Shown piece after piece: positions 1 to 8,190 of a stretch of DNA of 44,182 bases. The stretch spans positions 1 through 44,182 of the forward strand of contig NZ_JARJLT010000080.1 of the NCBI RefSeq assembly GCF_029335315.1, in the 5' to 3' direction. The DNA comes from Pseudomonas citronellolis (GTDB taxonomy: Bacteria; Pseudomonadota; Gammaproteobacteria; Pseudomonadales; Pseudomonadaceae). Both the position numbers and the translations under genes were made by a program. A model generated the notes under the pieces. The model ran no database searches. It worked only from the letters and a program-made list of their open reading frames with translations, and was not told where the DNA came from. Each line of letters opens with the position of its first letter. The first letter of the stretch is position 1.

Positions 1-41
1 CAGGACGGAGCGCTCCGGCGCGCGCGGATACTCCTCAGGAC

Positions 42-75
42 CGTAGGGCGCATAACGCCTACGGCGTTATCCGCC
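42..75. repeat. REP-like palindrome (family 1)
   Basis: This is a GTAG-headed palindrome: GTAGGGCGCATAACGC followed by a GCGTTATCCGCC arm. The same element recurs near 3100, 6036, 11692, 27850, 29681-30050 and 38291-39307. It belongs to the repeat family that flanks the RAYT gene at 38553. No gene is seen in positions 1-345; the short open frames there are produced by the repeats. Confidence 0.75.
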
Positions 76-156
76 GTTGCCGTCAACTCCGGCGCTCGGG
101 CCTACGGCTCTGGTTTCCCGCGTTCGCGGGAATGACGGGGTGGCGAGGTGCTTTTC

Positions 157-227
157 GTAGGATGGGTTGAGCTTGCGATACCCATGCGGCGGTGTTGACG
201 GGTATCGCTTCGCTCAACCCATCCTAC
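157..227. repeat. GTAG-headed inverted repeat (family 3)
   Basis: This is a long imperfect inverted repeat. The left arm reads GTAGGATGGGTTGAGC and the right arm GCTCAACCCATCCTAC, with a GC-rich middle. A related, more diverged copy lies at 27734-27796. It has the GTAG/CTAC ends typical of Pseudomonas REP families but a different body from family 1. Confidence 0.7.
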
Positions 228-242
228 GACGCTACTCATCCT

Positions 243-289
243 GTAGGAGCGGGCCACGCCCGCGAATCGCGCGCATGGCGCGCTCCTAC
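243..289. repeat. GTAG-headed palindrome (family 2)
   Basis: This palindrome starts GTAGGAGCG and ends CGCTCCTAC, with an inner GCGCGCATGGCGC. Two closely similar copies lie at 11605-11651 and 11770-11816. Confidence 0.7.
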
Positions 290-345
290 GGGGAACCCTC
301 AGGCACACGCTTCGCGCCCTCCCCAATGCCATTCGCTGCGCCCAT

Positions 346-371
346 AAAAAAGCCCGCTCGAAAGCGGGCTT
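346..371 (-). terminator. Rho-independent terminator of dctA
   Basis: On the minus strand a perfect 9-bp stem (AAGCCCGCT / AGCGGGCTT) with a 4-nt loop is followed by a run of six T. It lies about 50 bp after the dctA stop and is oriented to end dctA transcription. Confidence 0.85.
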
Positions 372-423
372 GAAGAGAGGCACGACGCTTCACGTCGCCG
401 CACCTAACCGGAGAACCGGGAAA

Positions 424-1716
424 TCAGGCGACCTGGGCTTCCTTGGTCTCGAGGGCGGACGGGCCGGCGGCCAGTTCGCGGTCGAGCTGGGCGTGGTCCA
501 ACTGCTTGCACCATTTGGCCACCACCACCGTGGCCACGCCGTTGCCCACCAGGTTGGTCAGCGCGCGGGCTTCGGACATGAAGCGGTCGATGCCGAGGAT
601 CAGCGCCAGCCCGGCGACCGGCAGATGGCCGACGGCGGAGAGGGTCGCGGCCAACACGATGAAGCCCGAGCCGGTGACGCCAGCGGCACCCTTGGAAGCG
701 ATCAGCAGCACCAGCAGCAGGGTCAGCTGGTGAGTGATGTCCATCGGGGTGTCAGTGGCCTGGGCGATGAACACGGCGGCCATGGTCAGGTAGATCGAGG
801 TGCCGTCGAGGTTGAACGAGTAGCCGGTGGGGATCACCAGGCCGACCACGCTCTTGTCGCAGCCCAGTTTTTCCATCTTGGCGATCATGCGCGGCAGCGC
901 CGATTCCGAGGAGGAAGTGCCGAGCACGATCAGCAGCTCTTCGCGGATGTACTTGATGAACTTCAGGATGCTGAAGCCATGGGCGCGGGCGATGCCGCCC
1001 AGGACCACGAGCACGAACAGCAGGCAGGTGATGTAGAAGCACGCCATCAGCTGGCCCAGTTGCACCAGCGAACCCACGCCGTAGGCGCCGATGGTGAAGG
1101 CCATGGCGCCGAAGGCACCGATGGGCGCGACCTTCATGATCACGTTGATGATGTTGAACATCACCTGGGTGAAGCGCTCGATGAACTGGAAGATCGGCTG
1201 GCCGTAGCTGCCCATGCGGTGCAGGGCGTAGCCGAAGAGCACGGAGAAGAACAGCACCTGGAGGATGTCACCGTTGGCGAAGGCGCCGACCACGGTGTTG
1301 GGGATGATGTTCATCAGGAAGTCGATGGTGCTCTGCTTCTCGCCGGCGGCGGCGTAGGCAGCGATCTTGCTGGTGTCCAGGGTGTTCGGGTCGACGTGCA
1401 TGCCGGCGCCCGGCTGGACCACGTTGACCACCACCAGGCCGATGATCAGCGCGAGGGTCGACACCACCTCGAAATACAGCAGCGCCATGCCACCGGTCTT
1501 GCCTACCGCCTTCATGCTCTGCATGCCGGCGATGCCGGTGACCACGGTGCAGAAGATGATCGGCGCGATAGCCATCTTGATCAGTTTGACGAAACCGTCG
1601 CCCAGGGGCTTCATCAGTACGGCGGTCTGCGGGTAGTAATGGCCCAGGGCGATGCCGATGGCGATCGCGAACAGTACCTGTACGTACAGGCTCTTGTAGA
1701 AGGGTTGCTTGGTCAT
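424..1716 (-). CDS. dctA: Aerobic C4-dicarboxylate:cation symporter DctA
   Basis: Inner-membrane symporter of the DAACS family that imports succinate, fumarate and malate with cations. The 430-residue length is typical of DctA. The sequence is strongly hydrophobic throughout and carries the family's serine-rich reentrant loop ([12 protein letters not shown]) and the [15 protein letters not shown] transport motif in the C-terminal half. The start is an ATG at 1716 with an AGGA about 10 nt upstream. The gene stands alone, diverges from an AraC-type regulator, has its own terminator downstream, and has a sigma-54 promoter upstream. That fits the known DctB/DctD-RpoN control of dctA in pseudomonads; the two-component pair itself is not in this window. 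Confidence 0.95.
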   Translation of the reverse strand: MTKQPFYKSLYVQVLFAIAIGIALGHYYPQTAVLMKPLGDGFVKLIKMAIAPIIFCTVVTGIAGMQSMKAVGKTGGMALLYFEVVSTLALIIGLVVVNVVQPGAGMHVDPNTLDTSKIAAYAAAGEKQSTIDFLMNIIPNTVVGAFANGDILQVLFFSVLFGYALHRMGSYGQPIFQFIERFTQVMFNIINVIMKVAPIGAFGAMAFTIGAYGVGSLVQLGQLMACFYITCLLFVLVVLGGIARAHGFSILKFIKYIREELLIVLGTSSSESALPRMIAKMEKLGCDKSVVGLVIPTGYSFNLDGTSIYLTMAAVFIAQATDTPMDITHQLTLLLVLLIASKGAAGVTGSGFIVLAATLSAVGHLPVAGLALILGIDRFMSEARALTNLVGNGVATVVVAKWCKQLDHAQLDRELAAGPSALETKEAQVA

Positions 1717-1842
1717 TGCGGCAGCGTCCTCTTGGGCTGGCGGCCCGCCTTCCTGGCGGTGGCGCGGTACCCGAAGCGTTATCTCCCTTCAGTGGGAGAA
1801 TTTGTTTTCGTCCTGCCCGTCGGCAAGCCTTGCAACCCTATT

Positions 1843-1858
1843 GGCAAGCCTTGTGCCA
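1843..1858 (-). promoter_or_regulatory. Sigma-54 (RpoN) -24/-12 promoter of dctA
   Basis: Read on the minus strand the site is TGGCAC-N5-TTGC, with GG and GC 12 bp apart, which is the RpoN consensus geometry. It lies about 127 bp before the dctA ATG. A second partial copy of the CAAGGCTTGCC core follows about 17 bp downstream. Confidence 0.8.
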
Positions 1859-1932
1859 TCTTTCAAAAATAAAAATAAACCTTAAATTTCAATAATTTAT
1901 GAATTTTTCAATTGGCAGGGCAGGCCAGCTAT

Positions 1933-1989
1933 TGGCGGGAACCCGCCATCGACGCGGCGGGAATCCCGCCACTTGGCGGGTATCCGCCA
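1933..1989. promoter_or_regulatory. Three tandem GGCGGG-CCCGCC palindromes, likely enhancer (UAS)
   Basis: Three palindromes with near-identical arms lie in a row: TGGCGGG-AA-CCCGCCA (1933-1948), GGCGGG-AAT-CCCGCC (1956-1970) and TGGCGGG-TA-TCCGCCA (1974-1989). They sit about 75-130 bp upstream of the dctA -24 element, a normal place for a bacterial enhancer-binding protein such as DctD. They are also about 80-130 bp upstream of the AraC-type gene at 2067, so its regulator could bind here instead. Which protein binds is inference. Confidence 0.55.
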
Positions 1990-2066
1990 GGGACCTTCTG
2001 CCGTAGATTGGTCCGCGCCCGGTTCGCCGCCGGGCGACGACCCACGCAGCAGAACAAGGACAACCC

Positions 2067-3068
2067 ATGCGTGAGCGCACCATCGCCAGCCATTTCGTTC
2101 GCGCCGCCTTGCGCGGGGCACTGCAGCAAGGCCGCGACGCCCAGCCCCTGCTGCGCGCCGCCGGCATCCAGCCGGCGCTGCTCGAGGAACCGCGCGCGCG
2201 GGTTTCGCCGGAGCAGTTCGGGCGGCTGATCCAGGTGGTCTGGGAAGACCTCGACGACGAGTACATGGGTTTCGGCGAAGTCCGCAGCAAGCGCGGCACC
2301 TTCGCCATGATGTGCCACGCCATCATCCAGTGCCGCACCCTGGAGAAGGCCCTGGGCCGGGGCGCGCTCTTCTACGACCTGTTCCCCGCCGCCCCGCGCA
2401 TCGAGCTGCGGCGCAGCGGCGAGCGTGCCGAACTGATCCTCGACCACAGCCAGCTGCACGACCCGGAACACTTCCTCACCGAAAGCCTGCTGGTGATCTG
2501 GCACCGCCTGGGCAGCTGGCTGATCGGCCAGCGTATCCGCCTGGAGGAAGCCAGCTTCGCCTACCCCGAGCCGGCCCACGCCGCCGAATACGACCTGCTG
2601 TTCCCCTGCCCTCGGCGCTTCGACGCCGCCAGCACCGGGCTGAGCTTCCAGGCGCGCTACCTGGACATGCCGCTGTTGCAGGACGAGCGCAGCCTCAAGC
2701 ACTTCCTCAAGGACTCCCCGGCCGACCTCCTGGCGCGCCCGGATGGCGGCGACAGCCTGACCAGCCAGATCCGCCGCCTGCTCGGCCGCGACTGCCGGCG
2801 CTGGCCGGACCTGGAAAGCGTGGCGCAGCAGCTGCACATGAGCCCGCAGACCCTGCGCCGCCACCTGCGCGAGGAAGGCCCGAACTTCCAGGAACTCAAG
2901 GACCAGCTGCGCCGCGACCTGGCCATCTACCACCTGGGCCGCGACGAGCTGTCGATCCAGGACATCGCCGAGCAGCTGGGCTTCTCCGAGCCCTCGGCGT
3001 TCCACCGCGCGTTCAAGAAATGGACCGGGGTGACGCCTGGGGCGTACCGCGCGCAGCAGGGGGAATGA
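2067..3068 (+). CDS. AraC-family transcriptional regulator
   Basis: A 333-residue DNA-binding regulator. The N-terminal two thirds look like the arabinose-binding-like (PF12625-type) ligand region of OruR/ArgR-like AraC proteins. The last ~100 residues hold the paired helix-turn-helix domain, with the typical second-helix segment (DIAEQLGFSEPSAFHRAFKKW) and the GVTPGAYR end. The start is an ATG at 2067 with AAGGA 7 nt upstream. It diverges from dctA across a region holding three tandem palindromes, so it may act there. Its ligand cannot be read from the sequence. Confidence 0.9.
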   Translation: MRERTIASHFVRAALRGALQQGRDAQPLLRAAGIQPALLEEPRARVSPEQFGRLIQVVWEDLDDEYMGFGEVRSKRGTFAMMCHAIIQCRTLEKALGRGALFYDLFPAAPRIELRRSGERAELILDHSQLHDPEHFLTESLLVIWHRLGSWLIGQRIRLEEASFAYPEPAHAAEYDLLFPCPRRFDAASTGLSFQARYLDMPLLQDERSLKHFLKDSPADLLARPDGGDSLTSQIRRLLGRDCRRWPDLESVAQQLHMSPQTLRRHLREEGPNFQELKDQLRRDLAIYHLGRDELSIQDIAEQLGFSEPSAFHRAFKKWTGVTPGAYRAQQGE

Positions 3069-3099
3069 CCCACGCGCCCCTCCGCCGGAGTGCGAACCC

Positions 3100-3195
3100 G
3101 TAGGGCGCATAACGCCTATGGCGTTATCCGCCGTTCGCCTCGCGCACCGAGGTTGCGGCCGGCGGCGGATAACCGTGAACGGTTATTCGCCCTAC
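3100..3195. repeat. REP doublet (family 1)
   Basis: Two family-1 REPs: GTAGGGCGCATAACGC... at 3100-3132, and an oppositely oriented one ending TTCGCCCTAC at 3164-3195. They fill the gap between the convergent AraC gene and phoQ. No clear intrinsic terminator was seen, so the REP hairpins may limit read-through. Confidence 0.75.
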
Positions 3196-3216
3196 GGTTG
3201 AGCCCAACCGCAGGCC

Positions 3217-4563
3217 CTACCCCGGCAAGCGAATCCGGAAACAGGCGCCGCCCAGCTCGGAATCGTCCAGCTCCAGGCTGCCGCCGTAGCTGTCGATGAT
3301 GTCCATCACCACCGCCGTGCCGATGCCCTGGCCCGGGTGCTGGGCGTCCAGGCGTTCGCCGCGCTGGAGGATGCGCTGGCGCTGGTCCGGGGGGACGCCC
3401 GGGCCATCGTCTTCCACGCGCACCTCGTAGCCGCCCTTGTCCAGGCGCCGGGCGCTGATGCGCACGCGGGCCAGGCACAGGCGGTAGGCGTTTTCCAGCA
3501 GGTTGCCGAGCATCTCCAGCAGCGCGCCCTGCTCCAGCGGCAGGCTGAGGCTGGCGGGGAAGTCGCGTTCGAGGATCACCCGCTTGTCGCGGTAGACCTT
3601 GTCCAGCGCGCCGCCGAGGGTGTCGAGCAGCGGCGCCAGCTGCACGCGGTGGCGCACCAGGCCGCTCTTGCGCAGGCTGGCGCGTTGCAGCTGGTAGCCG
3701 ATCTGCTGGCTCATGCGTTCGATCTGGCTCTGTAGCACCTGCACCTGCTCGCGGTTGCCCGGCGCGTTGGCGAGGTTTTCGCTCACCCCCTGCAGCACCG
3801 CCAGCGGCGTCTTCAGGCTGTGTGCCAGGTCCGCCAGGGAGTTGCGGTAGCGTTCGCGCTGGTTGCGCTCGCTCTCCAGCAGGCGGTTGAGGGAATCGGT
3901 GAGGCGCAGCATCTCGCTGGGGTGCTCGTCGCTGAGGCGTTCGCGGTCGCCGGCCTCGATCTGGTCGAGCTCCTCGCGCAGCCCGCGCATCGAACGGAAC
4001 CCCCAGCCCAGGCCGAGCCAGAGCAGCCCGAGCAACAACAGCAACGCGCCACCGAGCCACACGTAGAGCTGTTCGCGGAAGCCGTGAACCAGCTCGCGGA
4101 AGGCGCTCACCGGCTGCATGGTGACGATGCTGTAGGCGGCCTGCTTGCCGCCCACCAGGTCGATCTCGATGTCGTAGACGAAGAACTCGTTGCCCCTGTC
4201 GTCGCGGGTGCGGGTGAAGAGGTCCACCTGGCCATCGTAGCTGGGGACGTAAGTGACGCTTTCGTCCTGGGTCGAGGACGAGCGCCAGACCAGCTTGCCC
4301 TGGCGGTCGTAGATGTAGCCCAGCAGCTTGGACTCCGGCAGGTTGAAGTCCTCCACCGCGAGGTGCTCGGGCATGGTCAGGCGGTCGCCCTCGATGCGCG
4401 CCGAAGACACCAGGGTCGCCACGTCCGCCGCCAGGCGCTGCTGGATGGCGTTCACCAGGGCGATGCTGAAGGCCCGCTGCAACGCCGGCAGCAGCGCCAG
4501 CATGAACAGCACCGCCAGGGCCGCGGCGCCGATCATCAGGCGGAACCGCAGCGAGCGGATCAT
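3217..4563 (-). CDS. phoQ: Two-component sensor kinase PhoQ
   Basis: Inner-membrane histidine kinase that senses low Mg2+ and cationic peptides and controls PhoP. It has 448 residues. TM1 is at about 10-35, an acidic periplasmic PAS-like sensor follows, TM2 is at about 168-188, and then come HAMP, a HisKA domain with the phospho-accepting H248 (LAHSLKTPL) and a HATPase domain with N-box (GNLLENAY, ~353-360) and G-box (DDGPGVP, ~385). Its ATG overlaps the phoP stop by 4 nt, so the two are translationally coupled. Order and identity match the oprH-phoP-phoQ operon of P. aeruginosa. Confidence 0.93.
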   Translation of the reverse strand: MIRSLRFRLMIGAAALAVLFMLALLPALQRAFSIALVNAIQQRLAADVATLVSSARIEGDRLTMPEHLAVEDFNLPESKLLGYIYDRQGKLVWRSSSTQDESVTYVPSYDGQVDLFTRTRDDRGNEFFVYDIEIDLVGGKQAAYSIVTMQPVSAFRELVHGFREQLYVWLGGALLLLLGLLWLGLGWGFRSMRGLREELDQIEAGDRERLSDEHPSEMLRLTDSLNRLLESERNQRERYRNSLADLAHSLKTPLAVLQGVSENLANAPGNREQVQVLQSQIERMSQQIGYQLQRASLRKSGLVRHRVQLAPLLDTLGGALDKVYRDKRVILERDFPASLSLPLEQGALLEMLGNLLENAYRLCLARVRISARRLDKGGYEVRVEDDGPGVPPDQRQRILQRGERLDAQHPGQGIGTAVVMDIIDSYGGSLELDDSELGGACFRIRLPG

Positions 4564-5237
4564 CGGCAGCGCTCGGTGAACAGGTAGCCCTGGCCGCGCA
4601 CGGTGTCGATCGGGCGGAAGCCCTCGTGCGACTCCAGCTTGCGCCGCAGGCGGCCGACCAGCACTTCGATCACGTTGGGGTCGCGCTCGTCGTCGTCCGG
4701 GTAGAGCTGCTCGATCAGCCGCTCCTTGCTCACCACCTGCTGGTGGTGGCGCATGAGGTATTCGAGGATGCGGTACTCGAAGGCGGTCAGGCCCAGGGTC
4801 TCGCCGCCCACGCTGGCCTGCTTGCGGTTCAGGTCGAGCAGCAACGGGCCGGCCTCGATGGTGGCCTGGACGAAGCCACTGGAGCGCCGCAGCAGGGCGT
4901 TCAGGCGCGCCTCCAGTTCCTCGAACTGGAACGGCTTGACCACGTAGTCGTCGGCGCCGGCGGCCAGGCCTTCGACCTTGTCCTGCCAGTTGCCGCGCGC
5001 GGTGAGGATGAGGATCGGGAAGCTCTTGCCCTGGCTGCGGAACTCGCGGATCAGGTCCAGGCCGCTCATGCCCGGCAGGCCGAGGTCGATGATCGCCAGG
5101 TCGTGATGGTATTCGGCGGCCCGGTACAGGGCCTCTTCGGCGTTGCCCACGGCGTCGACCACATGGCCCTGTTCGCCGAGGCGGGTGTACAGGTGATGAC
5201 GCAGCAGCGCCTCGTCCTCCACCACCAGTAATTTCAT
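4560..5237 (-). CDS. phoP: Response regulator PhoP
   Basis: OmpR-family response regulator, 225 residues. The receiver domain has the acidic pocket (VVEDE) and phospho-acceptor D51 (IIDLGLPG). The C-terminal winged helix ends with VRGQGYLF. An AGGAGG lies just upstream of the ATG at 5237. It is cotranscribed with oprH (55 bp upstream) and phoQ (4-nt overlap). It should bind direct-repeat boxes such as the one upstream of oprH, giving positive autoregulation as known in P. aeruginosa. Confidence 0.94.
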   Translation of the reverse strand: MKLLVVEDEALLRHHLYTRLGEQGHVVDAVGNAEEALYRAAEYHHDLAIIDLGLPGMSGLDLIREFRSQGKSFPILILTARGNWQDKVEGLAAGADDYVVKPFQFEELEARLNALLRRSSGFVQATIEAGPLLLDLNRKQASVGGETLGLTAFEYRILEYLMRHHQQVVSKERLIEQLYPDDDERDPNVIEVLVGRLRRKLESHEGFRPIDTVRGQGYLFTERCR

Positions 5238-5255
5238 GGGATTTCCTCCTTATGC

Positions 5256-5282
5256 GGAAGCCGGGCTGTGCGCCCGGCTTCC
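5256..5282 (-). promoter_or_regulatory. Intra-operon hairpin between oprH and phoP
   Basis: A perfect 10-bp stem (GGAAGCCGGG / CCCGGCTTCC) with a 7-nt loop sits in the 55-bp gap between oprH and phoP, with no T-run after it. It could partly terminate transcription or protect the oprH mRNA end, making OprH more abundant than PhoPQ. That role is inference. Confidence 0.55.
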
Positions 5283-5292
5283 CTGCCCGTCA

Positions 5293-5898
5293 TCAGAAGC
5301 GGTAGTTGGCACCCAGGTAGATCTGCGAGCTGCTGTGCAGGTCGAGCGATCCGGCCTTGGCCCCGCCGTGCGGGCTCATCTCCGTGCTGGCGTTGGTACG
5401 CAGGTAACGATAGCCGCCTTCCAGCGATGCGTTCTGACCGATGTTCTGCAGGATACCGGCCTGGGCGCCGACGGCGTAGCCGACATCGCTGTCACGGCTG
5501 TAGCCACGGGAGTCCTGTTCCAGCTTGGTCAGGCCGACGGTGCCGCCACCGAACAGCTTGGTGCCCTGGTCGTTCAGCGGCAGGAAGGCGTCGTAGCTGC
5601 CGAGCAGGTTCTGCTGGCGCAGCTTCATGCCACGGTAGGTGTCGGAGGTGTTCTCGTAGGTGGCGTAGTAGCGGCCCGTTTCGTTCTGCTGGCCGGCACG
5701 CACGCCCCAGGTGCTGCTGTTGTTGATCACGCTGTCCAGTTTCGGGTCGTTCAGGTTGCGGTTCAGCGCATCGGATTTCTGGATGTTGTTGCTGGTTTCA
5801 CCCCAGGTCAGACCGACGAAGTTTTCCGAGGCCTGGGCGACGCCGACGGAGGCGCCGATGATGGCAGTGGCGAGAGCGAGCTTCTTCAGCATGTTCAT
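5293..5898 (-). CDS. oprH: Outer membrane protein OprH
   Basis: Small outer-membrane beta-barrel that binds LPS and stabilises the outer membrane when Mg2+ is scarce. A 201-residue precursor with a Sec signal peptide ends at about residue 22 (VGVAQA). The mature part has beta-strand patterning and ends in the C-terminal aromatic signature NYRF. The frame is open to 6036, but the ATG at 5898 starts the signal peptide and has GGAG 8 nt upstream, so it was chosen. It is the first gene of the oprH-phoP-phoQ operon. Confidence 0.93.
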   Translation of the reverse strand: MNMLKKLALATAIIGASVGVAQASENFVGLTWGETSNNIQKSDALNRNLNDPKLDSVINNSSTWGVRAGQQNETGRYYATYENTSDTYRGMKLRQQNLLGSYDAFLPLNDQGTKLFGGGTVGLTKLEQDSRGYSRDSDVGYAVGAQAGILQNIGQNASLEGGYRYLRTNASTEMSPHGGAKAGSLDLHSSSQIYLGANYRF

Positions 5899-5981
5899 GG
5901 TGTTTCTCCGTAAGGGATGTCTGTAAGTGGTTGACGGGATGCAGGTTAAGCGCGGGCCACTGAACGCAACCTGTCGCGCCG

Positions 5982-5998
5982 CTGAACCTTCCCTGAAC
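5982..5998 (-). promoter_or_regulatory. PhoP box upstream of oprH
   Basis: Read on the minus strand this is a direct repeat GTTCAG-N5-GTTCAG, the hexamer-N5-hexamer layout of PhoP boxes. It lies about 85-100 bp before the oprH ATG. A third GTTCAG occurs downstream at 5960-5965. Confidence 0.7.
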
Positions 5999-6035
5999 GA
6001 ACCACTTGTCCGCCTGTGCGGCGGTTGCGTATCCA

Positions 6036-6105
6036 CCTACGGCGTTATCCGCCGTTTGACCTCGGTGTATCGGCGGGTAATCGCGAACGGTTATGCGCCC
6101 TCCGG
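6036..6105. repeat. Degenerate REP doublet (family 1)
   Basis: The left half retains CCTACGGCGTTATCCGCCG. The right half (6072-6105) is a diverged inverted copy ending GCGCCCTCC. It separates the oprH promoter region from the transglycosylase stop. Confidence 0.55.
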
Positions 6106-6145
6106 TTTCGGGAGGGCGCGGTTTCTCGCGCCTAAAAGCACTGGT

Positions 6146-7345
6146 TCAGTGCGCGGCTTGCAGCGCCTTGAGAACCTTCTGCCCCGCGCGCCCGTCCGCC
6201 GGCTGCAGGCCCAGGCGCTGCTGCTCGGCCTGGATCGCGCGGCGGGTGTTGTCGCCGATCAGCCCGTCCGGCTCGCCGATCGCGTGGCCGCGCGCCAGCA
6301 GCAGTTGCTGCAATTCCTTGCGCTGGGCGCGGCTCAGGCCGGGGTCGTCGGTCGGCCAGGGGGTGCGCAGGCCCGGCTGGCCGCGCAGGCGGTCGGAGAG
6401 CAGGGCGATGGCCAGCGCGTAGCTTTCCGCCGCGTTGTACGAGTAGATCGCGTCATAGTTGCGCAGCACCAGGAACGCCGGGCCGGCCTTGCCGGTGGGC
6501 AGCAGGATCGCGGCGCGGGCGTCGCCGGCCGGCAGCGCGCCGCCGTCGGCGCGGGTCACGCCCATGGCTTTCCAGTCCGCCACCGTACGGCGCTTGGTGC
6601 GCCCGGCCTGGGCCTCGGCGAAACCGGCCGGCACCTTCACTTCGTAGCCCCAGGCCGCGCCCGGCACCCAGCCGGCCTTGCGCAGGTAGTTGGCGGTGGA
6701 AGCCAGGGCGTCCGGCACGCTGTTCACCAGGTCGCGGTGGCCGTCGCCGTCGAAGTCCTCGGCGATGCGCGCGTAGGTGCTGGGCATGAACTGCGTCTGG
6801 CCGAAGGCGCCGGCCCAGGAGCCGGTGATGCCGGCATCGCGCAGGTCGCCCTGCTGCAGCAGCTTGAGGGTGGCGAAGAACTCGCCCTGGAAGAACCCCT
6901 GGCGCCGCCCGTAGCACGACAGCGTGCCCAGCGAGACCAGCAGCGGGCGCTTGCCGGTGATGCGCCCGAAATCGCTCTCCACGCCCCACACCGCCGCCAC
7001 CGTGTACTTGTCCACCTGGTACTGGCGGGCCACCCGTTCGAACAGCTCGGCATGCTGCGCCAGCATCGCCTTGCCGTCGGCCACGCGCTGCTCGTCCACC
7101 AGCCCGGCGAGGTAATCCCACAGCGGGGTGACGAACTCCGGCTGGGCGTCGAGCAGCGGGAGCACGCTGAGGTCGGCCTTGAGGTCGCCAGTGTAGCGCT
7201 GGTAGCTGGCGGCGCTCACGCCCTTGGCCGCGGCCTGCGGTTGCAGGCGCGCCAGGCAGGCGGAGAACTCGTCGGCGACGGCGCCCTGACTGAGCGGAAG
7301 GCCGAGGCCGAGCAGCAGGGCCGGCAGGATGCGGGAAGGCAGCAT
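6146..7345 (-). CDS. Lytic murein transglycosylase (MltB/SltB family, GH103)
   Basis: Periplasmic enzyme that cleaves the MurNAc-GlcNAc bond of peptidoglycan to form 1,6-anhydro ends. It has 399 residues. A signal peptide is followed by the SLT_2 domain with the catalytic glutamate in AVWGVESDFGR, the FGQTQFMPSTY motif and the acidic DFDGDGHRDL segment. A C-terminal peptidoglycan-binding domain (PG_binding_1, ~last 65 residues) follows. There is no clear lipobox, so it is probably a soluble SltB type. The frame also allows a TTG at 7360, but the ATG at 7345 has AGGA at proper spacing. It lies 11 bp after the lyase gene and is probably cotranscribed with it. Confidence 0.9.
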   Translation of the reverse strand: MLPSRILPALLLGLGLPLSQGAVADEFSACLARLQPQAAAKGVSAASYQRYTGDLKADLSVLPLLDAQPEFVTPLWDYLAGLVDEQRVADGKAMLAQHAELFERVARQYQVDKYTVAAVWGVESDFGRITGKRPLLVSLGTLSCYGRRQGFFQGEFFATLKLLQQGDLRDAGITGSWAGAFGQTQFMPSTYARIAEDFDGDGHRDLVNSVPDALASTANYLRKAGWVPGAAWGYEVKVPAGFAEAQAGRTKRRTVADWKAMGVTRADGGALPAGDARAAILLPTGKAGPAFLVLRNYDAIYSYNAAESYALAIALLSDRLRGQPGLRTPWPTDDPGLSRAQRKELQQLLLARGHAIGEPDGLIGDNTRRAIQAEQQRLGLQPADGRAGQKVLKALQAAH

Positions 7346-7356
7346 GGAAGGGTTCC

Positions 7357-8028
7357 TCAACGGTGCATGATCGACAGGGCGCTGAAGGTCGCCCGCCCGC
7401 CTTCGCTGGCGGGACCGCGATTATCCTGCAGATACAGCCCGGCCTTGAAGTACAGGCCCTGGTACGCCCAGCGCGGATCGAGCTGGCGGACCAGGCGCTG
7501 GTCGTTGACCTCGATGCTCAGCACGCCGCTGCGCGACACGCCGATGCGGTAGTCGAAGCTGCGCCCCAGGGGAATGCCGTCGAGCACCGTGTAGGTGATG
7601 GCGGTGGCGTCGCCCGGCCGTTCGCGAATCTGCGCCAGCACCCGGCCCTGGTCCAGGCGCAGCTGGTAGACCAGCTTCAGCAGTGGCGCGGCGTCGCCGC
7701 TGCCGGCGCCGTCGCTGTGGATCTGGCCGATCACCATGCGCCGCATCGACGGCACCGCGTCCACCTTCAGGGTGGCGCGCAGCAGGCTGTCGACGTTGGG
7801 GTAGCGCCAGGTATAGGGCGCGCCGTCGCTGCGCGTCTCGCGCAATTCGGTGCGCGGGAATTCGCTGTTGCGCGTGTGGCTGCCGTTGACCGGCACCCAG
7901 AATTCCACGCCGTCGGCGCTGCGGTGGAAATACGGGCTCTGGTAGTCGCGTTGCAGCGCCGGGGTGGCGATGGTGGTGGCCGGGCGGCCTTCGGGGAGGG
8001 TCAGGTTCCAGGTACTGAGGTCGAACAT
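7357..8028 (-). CDS. Polysaccharide lyase family 7 (alginate lyase)
   Basis: A 223-residue jelly-roll lyase of the Alginate_lyase2 fold. The PL7 signatures are present: RTELRE in the first third, QIH in the middle (IGQIHSDG), and YFKAGLYLQ near the C-terminus, which supplies the catalytic Tyr. It should cleave alginate by beta-elimination. No signal peptide is visible, so it would be cytoplasmic or released by lysis; a secreted start further upstream is not supported. It directly precedes the transglycosylase in the same direction. Confidence 0.88.
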   Translation of the reverse strand: MFDLSTWNLTLPEGRPATTIATPALQRDYQSPYFHRSADGVEFWVPVNGSHTRNSEFPRTELRETRSDGAPYTWRYPNVDSLLRATLKVDAVPSMRRMVIGQIHSDGAGSGDAAPLLKLVYQLRLDQGRVLAQIRERPGDATAITYTVLDGIPLGRSFDYRIGVSRSGVLSIEVNDQRLVRQLDPRWAYQGLYFKAGLYLQDNRGPASEGGRATFSALSIMHR

Positions 8029-8190
8029 CCGCTGTGGGTTCCGCTGGCACGACAGGCAATGCCGGCAAGGGTAGCCGATAACCCGTCGGCCCGCCCACGT
8101 GCCGCGTGCTAGAGCGCTCGGCGCCAGCCGAACGGGAGAAATCCCGGCGAGCGGCTATCTTTTCAGGTTCCCCCTACGGAGAACCTTCCC

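Noticed and set aside
102-383. Open frames at the left edge of the window
   Set aside because: They are composed of three intergenic palindromes and the dctA terminator; no coding signal.
370-1872. 500-codon open frame on the plus strand opposite dctA
   Set aside because: It is rich in His, Gln and Asp in a repetitive way typical of antisense reading of high-GC genes, and dctA on the other strand is a clear family match.
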